From Botrytis cinerea B05.10 (lineage: Eukaryota; Ascomycota; Leotiomycetes; Helotiales; Sclerotiniaceae): 64,000 nt of DNA. Shown here piece after piece: positions 1 to 8,405 of the stretch. How positions within the stretch are numbered: position 1 is the first letter of the stretch; the number at the start of each line of letters is the position of its first letter. The translations under genes were made by a program, and so were the position numbers. The notes beneath the pieces were generated by a model. That model saw nothing but the letters and a program-made list of their open reading frames with translations, did no database searches and was not told the DNA's origin. The stretch covers positions 806,001 to 870,000 of the forward strand of contig NC_037320.1 in assembly GCF_000143535.2 (NCBI RefSeq), read 5' to 3'.

Positions 1-21
1 GCGCACTTTTCACAAGTTAGC

Positions 22-3000
22 ATGCGCATCCTGTATAAGCTCAGGCACGAATTACGCTCGTGCGGAGTGTACGTTGATAAACCAGAAGAATGTACAACCC
101 GACCAGTATATGAAGCTTTGGTTGATACACATCGATCACCTTATAGAGCGTGGACACCCAAGGAGATTATTGAAGCGATTTCCGAAAAGGAATTTGTGTT
201 TCGATCGAGAAGCATACAACAGAGAATCGTGATTGAAAAACTACGTGCACCACTCGGAGACCCCGAGATGTCTCGAGTGAAGGACCTGCACGCCGGTCCT
301 TCAGGGTTCAATACATACGTTCTACCACAATTACCTTCCATATCACAGCGATTGGAAAGAGCTGATAAAGGTAAAGGTGTTGATATTGAACACAAGGTAT
401 CGATAGAACCACAGCCAAAGACACCTCCACAACCAAAGACACCCCCCCAACTCCCAAGCTTTGCACCAGGAAGCGGATCAATTGCACGTGAATACTACAG
501 TCCTAGGAAACCACCACCACTTCCGACATTTCAAGGATTCACCGGCCCACCACCAGGACCACCCCGAATCAACCTTGAACAACCCTCGGGAGCATCACCT
601 TTTTACCACAATAATCAACCATCACAACAGTCACCTCAACAATGGGAACAGCACCATGATCAACATGACCCGAATCAGCAGTATATGCATCAGCGTATGC
701 ATCGAAGCGGACATCCGGGCGGAGAACCGAGCGGCAGCAATGGCGGTTCCAGTGATGGCGGCAGAGGTAACGGTGGCGGAGGGAACGGAGGAGGATACGA
801 CGGAGATAACCCCGAATATAGTGACGGCATTCAGAACGATTTACCCAGAATGCCACAAAGAGTCATCAACGTTGGACAATTATTGGGAAATCTCGCGAAG
901 CTTTACGAGAAAGCCGACAAGTACAGTGGGCAGGACGACAATTTCACTCACAAGTACTCGATATTCATCAATAACTGCCAACGAATCGACTTGCCTGAAT
1001 ACCTACTGCCGAAAGCATTCCCTACGATGCTCGTCGAAGTCGCACTCGACTTCTACCATACGAATTTAGGTAATATACCTGATACGATAGAAGAGATCTG
1101 CCGAATGATGGAGACTACATTCGAAGGCCCAGAGCACAAACGCAATCTTATGCGGCGATGGGAGGGCATTACACTCAAGAGCGTTATGGCAGAACCAGAT
1201 AATGCTGGCAAGTCGATGAGTCACTGTCTACAGTCGATGGTGATGAAGCTTCGTCATCTGCACAAGGGACTCAGCCCGACGATGAGAACTGATGAGTTAT
1301 TGCACCAGAAGATCGTCAACGCGTGTGCACCAGTATCAGCATGTTCCATTGCTTGCTTTCGCCCTGCGAAAAATATACCAAGTCTTCTTGAAGAGCTACG
1401 ATCAGCTATAATGACATGGGAGCAATCTCATGCAAACGAAACTACGACATTCTACACCGATCGTAAATATCAACGCGGTCGAGGCGGATACAATCAGAGA
1501 GGTTTCGGGCACAACGATCGTCGCCCATTCAAACCACGAACGAAGAAGAAGTGTTTCGTCTGCAGAAAGGAGGACTGTTGGTCGACTCGGCACAGCAAGG
1601 AGGAGCGCGACGAATCAAGAAGCAAGTACAAGGAGCAGTTCAAGGATAGAAACAACTTTGACAAGAGCTTTGAGCAATTCCTTGTCGAATACGAAGGACC
1701 TAACCAAGACGACGACGAAGACACCGATCCGGATACCGACAGCGAAGTAGCAGCCTACTTTGCGCAATTCGAACTACAAGAATCACCTGCACAAGAACCA
1801 CACTCAAGTTTCATCACCCATACTGGACCTATAAATGGCAGAGAGACTATGATGAACCTAAACAACAAGATCTTTGAGCATGCTTTGACACGTCGAGTTC
1901 GTAAAGAGAGAACGACCTACATCAGCAGGTACGACGCAAGGGAATTCCAAGGCATCATTGTCGACACAGCCGCTGCAGAATGGTCTACGGTTGGCTATGA
2001 GCAATACATGGCATATAAGACGACCGTTGAAAATGTATCACTGGACGAAAGCAGAGCGGGAGTCGCCAATGTGGTGTTCGGAATCGGCAGAGCTGAATCA
2101 ATAGGCTCATTCCATCTCGATTTACCACCGGGAACTGTCGAATTCCATGTAATGAATGCGGAGACACCATTCTTATTATCACTCAAAGATATGGACAAAC
2201 TCGGCATATACTACAACAATATCATCGATGCAGTAGTGGTGAACAAGACAGGGAGGAGCTTCCCATGCGTTCGCCGAAACAAGCATGCAGTGCTTCTGTG
2301 GCGCATAAATGTGCAACAATTCGTGCAACAAACCATTGATGATAATGAGTGCTATCTTACTGATATAGAATTACGTCGTCTGCACCGTCGCTTTGGTCAT
2401 CCATCAGCCCACAGACTCTTACGAGTGCTGCAACGAGCCGGCCATAGCGATGTCTCGCAACAAGAGATCGACAAACTTACCAAGTTCTGCCAATACTGCC
2501 AGAAACACGGTAAATCACCCGGTCGATTCAAGTTCAGTCTAAAGGATGATGTCGATTTCAACCATTCCATCATAGTGGATGTGATGTACATCGACACTAG
2601 TCCGATTCTACACGTTATCGACGAAGGTACACGATTTCAAGCAGCACAGTGGTTAACGAACATCAGTGCGAAGCACACATTTGATACACTTAGGAAGTGC
2701 TGGATGGACACCTACACCGGTCCACCGGATTACATTATACATGATGCTGGAAAGAATTTCGTCAGCAAGGAGTTTATCCAGTATGCGGCGACCATGTCGA
2801 CGAAGACAAAAAGTGTCCCAATCGAAGCCCATTGGTCAATCGGTGCAGTCGAACGATACCATGCAGTCATCAAGCGCGCGTACGCCATCATCGCTAGCGA
2901 GCTGGAGAGTTCAACAACGAAGGAGATGATGCTACAAATGGCTGTGAAGGCAGTAAACGACACTGCAGGACCAGATGGATTGGTTCCAACACTCCTAGTT

Positions 3001-5244
3001 TTTGGAGCATATCCTCGAATGGCCGATCTTGACCCACCAGCACCTACAGTTCTGCAACGACAATCTGCGATCAGAAAGGCGATGAACGAGATCAATAAAC
3101 TACGGGCTACACGACAAGTTTCAGATGCTCTAAGCCAACGCAATGGACCATCCACAATGGCTCTGTACGACCTACCTATCAACTCGAAGGTCTGGGTATG
3201 GAGAGAACATAAGGGTTGGACGGGACCACACCATTTACTAGGCATTAGGGATCAGATATGTACTGTGAAGCTGTCAAGTGGACCAACAGAGTTTCGTACC
3301 ACTCAGGTTAAGCCTCATGTCGAAGAAGAGCAGGATCGACCCCAGGGAGAACCTGAACATATCGAACCTGTGCAACAAGAGGATGGAGGGACTATTTTAC
3401 AAGAAAACCCTGATGATGTAACTTCGCAAGAAGTTCGCGAAGTTATGCAGCCTCCTCCTAGCACTGAAGAACCCCCTTCAAATGAAACTAATGGCCCACA
3501 GGGTCGCAGTCTTTTACAGGTCAGAATTCCACCAATACGATTACTACGAGCCCATGCGAATGCACAAACATTCTTCTCTAGTGAGAGCGAAGAACACGAA
3601 ACACCACCGAGTTTAGCACTCTACCTTCCGGACGAAGATGAAATTGATGACATCGAATACACTGAATGCTATGCAGCATCTGCCGTACCCCCAACATCTA
3701 CAATTTTCGTTGAATCAAGACGAAAGGAGGTCAATGGACTAATGGAGAACGGCGTATTTCGACTCGTCAAACTCGTGGACGTACCCGAGAACACAAGAAT
3801 ATTCAACTCACGATTCGTTGATGAGATTAAGAATGAAGGAACCGACAAGGCATTCCCAAAGTCTCGACTAGTCATACAAGCATGGAAGGATCAAGGGAAG
3901 AGCGCTGTTTTGACGCAATCACCTACCATACAACGCGTTAGCCAACGTATCATGCTATCCGTGATGGCAATGCTACCCAAGAACGAGGTAACCATGAGCA
4001 TTCGCGACATCACCCAAGCATATACACAATCGGCATCTAATTTAGTTCGAAAATTTTATGCACGACCACCAGCAGAGATGGACGTCCCTGAGGGCTTTAT
4101 CCTGCAAGTTGTACGACCATTATATGGCGTCCCGGAAGCGGGCAATCATTGGTTCAGCACCTACCACAAGCACCATACTGACGCTCTCAAAATGGTACAA
4201 TCGACATATGACCCATGCCTTTTGCACACAACCAAGGACGATACAGCATTTGGCATTGTAGGACTCCAAACGGACGATACTCTCATTGTTGCCAATAAGG
4301 AGTTCGCAGATCGCGAGCAAACTGAGCTTAAGAATGCGAAGTTTATGGCAAAAGAACGTGAAACACTGACATCAAGTACACCACTCAAGTTCAACGGAGG
4401 TCTAATCACTCAGCACGAGAATGGATCAATCTACCTTAATCAACAGAAGCAATGCGAGAACTTACGACTTGTCAAAACAGAACCTTCTGATATGCATGGA
4501 ACCCGTGGAAAACTGAGAAAGTCAGCAACGGCAAAGGATCAGTATGTCGCACAACGTGCCCGTGGAGCATATGTCGCAACCATGTGTCAACCAGAAGCAG
4601 CTTTCGATCTTTCCTTTGCTGCACAAACAGTTAACCCAAAGGAAGAGGATGCTAACACCCTTAATAAGCGCATTCAATGGCAGATCGACAATTCAGAAAG
4701 AGGATTGCAATTCGTACCACTCCATATGGATTCTCTCAAACTGGTTGCATTCACTGATGCTTCTTTTGCTAACAACAAAGATCTGTCCTCCCAGATAGGA
4801 TACATCATTGTATTAATGGACAAGTACGACAAAGCTAACATCATCCATTGGTCATCAATCAAGTGCAAGAGAGTTACCAGAAGCGTATTGGCTTCAGAAC
4901 TCTACGGAATGGTCTTAGGATTTGATATCAGTGCAGCAATCAAAGGCACAGTCGACAAGATCTTCCCAGCACGCAAGATACCATTAGTCATATGCATCGA
5001 TTCTAAGTCACTCTATGACTGTCTCACGAAGCTTGGTACCACTAATGAAAAGAGACTAATGATTGACGTTATGGCGATTCGAGAAGCATATGAGAAACGA
5101 GAGATTGTGGAGATCAAGTGGATTGATGGAGAATCTAACCCTGCAGACGCGATGACTAAGTCAAAGCCGTGTCAAGCACTCAAGGACCTGGTCGACAACA
5201 ACACCATCACGATCAAGGTCACAGAGTGGGTTGACAGAGACTAG
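22..5244 (+). CDS. copia Gag-Pol polyprotein
   Basis: This is a single 1740-residue frame from the first ATG. The frame is also open from base 1, so the true start may lie outside the window. After a Pro/Gln/Gly-rich N-terminus comes a Gag region ending in a Cys-rich knuckle (CFVCRKEDCW, near residue 511). Next is a protease-like IVDTA motif (about 648) and an integrase with an HHCC finger (LHRRFGH...CQYC, about 790-830) and a DDE core (IVDVMYIDT, IIHDAGKNF, AHWSIGAVERYH). The reverse transcriptase carries the active-site variant QTDD (1416-1419) where YVDD is usual. RNase H shows AFTDASF (about 1576), ASELYG and CIDSKSL. All key acidic residues appear present, so the protein could be functional. 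The element encodes everything in one frame with no frameshift. Confidence 0.96.
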   Translation: MRILYKLRHELRSCGVYVDKPEECTTRPVYEALVDTHRSPYRAWTPKEIIEAISEKEFVFRSRSIQQRIVIEKLRAPLGDPEMSRVKDLHAGPSGFNTYVLPQLPSISQRLERADKGKGVDIEHKVSIEPQPKTPPQPKTPPQLPSFAPGSGSIAREYYSPRKPPPLPTFQGFTGPPPGPPRINLEQPSGASPFYHNNQPSQQSPQQWEQHHDQHDPNQQYMHQRMHRSGHPGGEPSGSNGGSSDGGRGNGGGGNGGGYDGDNPEYSDGIQNDLPRMPQRVINVGQLLGNLAKLYEKADKYSGQDDNFTHKYSIFINNCQRIDLPEYLLPKAFPTMLVEVALDFYHTNLGNIPDTIEEICRMMETTFEGPEHKRNLMRRWEGITLKSVMAEPDNAGKSMSHCLQSMVMKLRHLHKGLSPTMRTDELLHQKIVNACAPVSACSIACFRPAKNIPSLLEELRSAIMTWEQSHANETTTFYTDRKYQRGRGGYNQRGFGHNDRRPFKPRTKKKCFVCRKEDCWSTRHSKEERDESRSKYKEQFKDRNNFDKSFEQFLVEYEGPNQDDDEDTDPDTDSEVAAYFAQFELQESPAQEPHSSFITHTGPINGRETMMNLNNKIFEHALTRRVRKERTTYISRYDAREFQGIIVDTAAAEWSTVGYEQYMAYKTTVENVSLDESRAGVANVVFGIGRAESIGSFHLDLPPGTVEFHVMNAETPFLLSLKDMDKLGIYYNNIIDAVVVNKTGRSFPCVRRNKHAVLLWRINVQQFVQQTIDDNECYLTDIELRRLHRRFGHPSAHRLLRVLQRAGHSDVSQQEIDKLTKFCQYCQKHGKSPGRFKFSLKDDVDFNHSIIVDVMYIDTSPILHVIDEGTRFQAAQWLTNISAKHTFDTLRKCWMDTYTGPPDYIIHDAGKNFVSKEFIQYAATMSTKTKSVPIEAHWSIGAVERYHAVIKRAYAIIASELESSTTKEMMLQMAVKAVNDTAGPDGLVPTLLVFGAYPRMADLDPPAPTVLQRQSAIRKAMNEINKLRATRQVSDALSQRNGPSTMALYDLPINSKVWVWREHKGWTGPHHLLGIRDQICTVKLSSGPTEFRTTQVKPHVEEEQDRPQGEPEHIEPVQQEDGGTILQENPDDVTSQEVREVMQPPPSTEEPPSNETNGPQGRSLLQVRIPPIRLLRAHANAQTFFSSESEEHETPPSLALYLPDEDEIDDIEYTECYAASAVPPTSTIFVESRRKEVNGLMENGVFRLVKLVDVPENTRIFNSRFVDEIKNEGTDKAFPKSRLVIQAWKDQGKSAVLTQSPTIQRVSQRIMLSVMAMLPKNEVTMSIRDITQAYTQSASNLVRKFYARPPAEMDVPEGFILQVVRPLYGVPEAGNHWFSTYHKHHTDALKMVQSTYDPCLLHTTKDDTAFGIVGLQTDDTLIVANKEFADREQTELKNAKFMAKERETLTSSTPLKFNGGLITQHENGSIYLNQQKQCENLRLVKTEPSDMHGTRGKLRKSATAKDQYVAQRARGAYVATMCQPEAAFDLSFAAQTVNPKEEDANTLNKRIQWQIDNSERGLQFVPLHMDSLKLVAFTDASFANNKDLSSQIGYIIVLMDKYDKANIIHWSSIKCKRVTRSVLASELYGMVLGFDISAAIKGTVDKIFPARKIPLVICIDSKSLYDCLTKLGTTNEKRLMIDVMAIREAYEKREIVEIKWIDGESNPADAMTKSKPCQALKDLVDNNTITIKVTEWVDRD

Positions 5245-5251
5245 AAGGCGT

Positions 5252-5262
5252 GGCAGGGGGAG
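5252..5262 (+). other. polypurine tract of the copia element
   Basis: A purine-rich run (GGCAGGGGGAG) sits directly against the LTR start at 5263, where the plus-strand primer of an LTR retrotransposon is expected. It lies 8 bp past the polyprotein stop. Confidence 0.7.
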
Positions 5263-5535
5263 TGTAAGACTAGGAAGGAAGGTGGTTACACAAAGGAATT
5301 TAAGGAATTAGCTAGAAGGACACGTTACCAGCGACTTTAGAGAGTTGCCAGTGTCGGGATAGGGATCATGTGACCGTGCTAGCGCTTGCGCTAGCGCCTT
5401 TCGGCACTACAGCAATACGTTTCGTAGTCCTAGCTTTTAGAACCCTAAGCAATATTACAACAGTGTGAACCATAGTACTATATTGACTTCACCATCCCCA
5501 TGGTGATACCAACAGTTATATATAAGAATTGGTTT
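5263..5535 (+). repeat. 3' LTR of the copia element (right end uncertain)
   Basis: It begins with TGTAAGAC immediately after the polypurine tract. It contains a perfect palindrome-like stretch (GCTAGCGCTTGCGCTAGC, near 5378-5395) and a TATATATAAG box near 5517-5526 that could be the LTR promoter. An 81-bp piece (5431-5511) matches a degenerate copy at 36282-36362, which supports this sequence being part of a repeated LTR. No second intact copy is in the window, so the terminal CA was not fixed. Confidence 0.7.
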
Positions 5536-5726
5536 TTTTATATTATATTTATAAAAAAGCTTCAATTGAATATAGAATATTGAGAGAAAAGAATTAAAGG
5601 AGTTATAAAACTATTTAATATATTGAAAAAGAATCTTAAAAGAGTAAACTTTATTAATATAATTATAATATACAACTTCAAAAAAGATATCTATAGAATA
5701 TAATATATATCAAAAAAATACAAATA

Positions 5727-6162
5727 ACATAGTTTATCAGTATATAAGCCATATCAATATATGAGCCATTTGAAAATACACCAAAATTAAAACTTTTTCA
5801 ATATTCTTATTTTAATAACTAATTATTATTTTCAAAAGAAAAAAGAATACTAAATAATAATAAAAATTCAGCTTTTAAAAAATCTAATTTTTATATAAAT
5901 ATTTCTATTATATTATAAAAAAAAGAAAATTATTACAATTTTCATTATAAAAAAGTTATTTCTTTAATAACTACTTTAATAACTCAAATATCTAATAAAA
6001 AATTAGATTTTTATAATAATTATATAATTAAATTTTATAATTTCAGATTTTATAAAATTATATTATTAAATAAAAAAAGTACACAATTACACACAAACAA
6101 ATTTTATATATAAAATAAGATAGCCCATATACTAATATAACCCATATACTAATAAACTACAT
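5727..6162. mobile_element. TA-flanked TIR element, copy A (RIP-degraded MITE)
   Basis: This is a 436-bp AT-rich element flanked by TA on both sides (5725-5726, 6163-6164). Its ends are imperfect inverted repeats: ACATAGTTTATCAG on the left and the complement of AATAAACTACAT on the right. The body aligns along its whole length with copy B at 6719-7156. Where the two TIRs differ, most changes here are G-to-A or C-to-T (for example CGTG against CATA), the RIP pattern. It has no coding capacity. TA duplication points to the Tc1/mariner/pogo superfamily. Confidence 0.85.
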
Positions 6163-6164
6163 TA

Positions 6165-7340
6165 TAAAGATATAAAATAAACTTCTATTTCGAATCTATA
6201 ATACAATTGTAATTAGTTCTTTAAAAGTATATATCTAAAAAAGCATTCTGGATTATATATTATATATATAATTGAAATAAAGGAGGAGAAAAAGAAGGTT
6301 AAAAAGGAATTAAAATAATTAAATCAAAAATACAATTTATTATATATACTAGTATTTATAGATAATCAATAATAAAAGAAAAGAGAATACAATCTACAAG
6401 GAAAAAAAAAGTATAAGCCTATTACTAATAATACAATATATAAAAAGAATATTGTATATAAAAGAGGGAATTATAATAAAGGGGGGATTGATTAGTATTG
6501 CTTTTATAAAGGATTTTTAAAATCTAAACTTGAACCATGATTACAAAAGCTTAAAGAGAGTAATGATATAAATACTATATTGATATTGGATAATATACTA
6601 GCATATAGAGCTTCTTATATTAAGAAGTTCTTAAAAAAGTCGAATATCATAAGCTTCGATTAGCTACCTCAATCTTCTAATATGAATGTTATAGAGTATA
6701 TGTAGAAGTATATATGTAACGTGATTTATCAGTGTGCGGGTCATATCAGTGTGCGGGTCATTTGAAAATACATCAAAATTAGGCCTTTTTCAATATTCTT
6801 ATTTTAATAACTAATCATTATTTTAAAAAAAGAAAACAATTTTCAATACCAATAAGAAATTAGCTTCTTATAAATTTTGTTTTTTTATAAATATTTTTAT
6901 TGTATTTTAAAAAAAGTAGAAATTGTCACGATTTTCGTTACAAAAAAGTTATTTTTATAATAACTATTATAATAATTTGATTTTTTAATAAATAACTAGA
7001 TTTTTATAATATTTATATAATTAAATTTCAATATTCTCAGATGTTTTTAAATTATATTATTAAATAAAGAAAGTGCACGGTTACGCACAGACAAATTTTG
7101 TATATAAAATGAGGTGACCCGCACACTGATATGACCCGCACACTGATAAATCACGTTATACAGATTCGAAAACAACAAAATAAAAGTACTTATCCCTTAA
7201 ATATTGAAGATATATATAAAACTTGGAAAGAAAAATAATTTAATATATTTCAAGAAATTATTGATAATGCTATTCTATATATTATAAAAGTATATAAATT
7301 TATTATTAAAAATTATAATAATAACAACTTTTATAATTAA
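6165..7340 (+). pseudogene. Tc1/mariner-type transposase relic, interrupted by copy B
   Basis: Translation of 6240-6717 and 7159-7340 in one frame reads through the hallmarks of a Tc1/mariner DDE transposase. These include a KGGID segment, ILDN followed by AYRASYIKKFL, and SSNMNVIEYM. They match the family pattern (DNxPxHxAxxxxxFL, WPxxSPDxNxIExxW) after C-to-T/G-to-A changes: His to Tyr, Pro to Leu or Ser, Asp to Asn, and Trp codons to TAG. The C-terminal piece after the insertion (NIEDIYKTWKEK, FQEIIDNAI) is also typical of the family end. Many stops are TAG/TAA at former Trp/Gln codons. The N-terminal third and the element's own TIRs were not resolved; 5536-5724 may belong to it. Confidence 0.85.
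6719..7156. mobile_element. TA-flanked TIR element, copy B (intact-TIR MITE)
   Basis: This is a 438-bp non-coding element with 42-bp perfect terminal inverted repeats. Each TIR holds two tandem copies of the 17-mer TATCAGTGTGCGGGTCA after an ACGTGATT leader. It is flanked by TA (6717-6718 and 7157-7158). Removing the element with one TA rejoins the transposase frame exactly (tgt-ata-cag), which confirms both boundaries and the target duplication. Its TIRs keep their C and G bases, unlike copy A and the surrounding relic, so it probably inserted later or was RIPped less. It is most simply a non-autonomous Tc1/mariner or pogo derivative. Confidence 0.92.
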
Positions 7341-8405
7341 ATAAGATTCTAAGAATAACCTTATTTTAATTTAGATTATGAGATTTATATAATAGAATTT
7401 CTTTAATAAATAATATAATACTATATAGATTTATATATAAGGTTGTTATTTTTCGAAGATTGGTATTCTCGCTTATGGAAAACAGCATTCTTCAAAAACA
7501 CGCCCTCGTATAGGGATATGTGATTACATAATACATACATGGAGTACTTTTCCACTTCATTTGCTTCTACGAATCCATGAATAAATAAACAAATGAATAA
7601 ACATCAATTTTTAATCCTCGCGATTTGTTTGTTTGTTTATTGGTACTTATATATATTATTCATTACATTTCATCTTTTGTTTAGTTAGTGATTTACTATA
7701 TGTTTTTACACTTCACACTTCACATAATATTCTATCTCACATCACATCACATCACATCACATCATCTCTATTTCCCTTTCTCTTCTCTCTTTTCGTATTC
7801 TCTCTCTTCATCTTCTCATCTTCTTCTCTTCTTTTTTTCTCTTCTCCTCTCAATCTCTAATATTATTCTTATTCTTAGTCTTATTCAAGTGTCTAATTTC
7901 AAAAATTCCCCCTATCCTACGTATACACAAGAACAAACTACAATCAACTACACCCAGTGACCTCACTTAATCTTTCCTCTATTTTCTCTATCTCTTCTAT
8001 TTCATCCCTCTCCCTTTCCATTGTTCCACCACAACCATCCCTGTATCTCTTCAACACCGTCTCTTTCCCTATCTACAACCCTCAAATCATCACCCACTCT
8101 ATCCACTTCCTCAAATTTCCCAATTAATGAGAACAACCCAAAAAAACGCCATTAGCCAACCAGCCAACCATCCCAACCCATTTCATTCATGCATAAATGC
8201 ATGCCAATGCTAATTCGAACCATTCGAGACTCATTCCGATCGCTAATCTCCATATAAAGCCGAGAGAAAAAAAATACACCTCCCAATATCTACCATTTCA
8301 TTTCACTTGTATATCCTGTTATACAGCTTTCTCATCTTCTCATCATCTCATCGTCTCTTCTCCTTGCCCTAACTTCCCACACCTCTATTCACTCCATTCC
8401 CATGT
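7341..8405. other. intergenic, AT-rich then CT-rich
   Basis: AT-rich relic sequence continues to about 7440. The next kilobase is pyrimidine-rich on the + strand and includes a (CACAT)n run near 7738-7763. I see no supported gene. The CT-rich block looks like a fungal + strand 5' leader but abuts the 3' end of the minus-strand channel gene. Confidence 0.6.

Larger units (their letters stand above)
1..5535 (+). mobile_element. Ty1/copia LTR retrotransposon, 5' end outside window
   Basis: The element occupies the left edge. The polyprotein is followed by a purine-rich tract (5252-5262) and then by an LTR start (TGTAAGAC at 5263). Domain order is Gag, protease, integrase, reverse transcriptase, RNase H, which defines the copia superfamily. 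The 5' LTR and primer-binding site lie left of base 1. The right edge is uncertain: the LTR contains CAACA at 5510-5514, but a TATATATAAG-like sequence follows and the sequence runs into extreme AT-rich DNA near 5535, so the LTR may be truncated there. The coding part has no stop codons, unlike every other repeat in the window, so it looks young or RIP-escaped. Confidence 0.95.
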
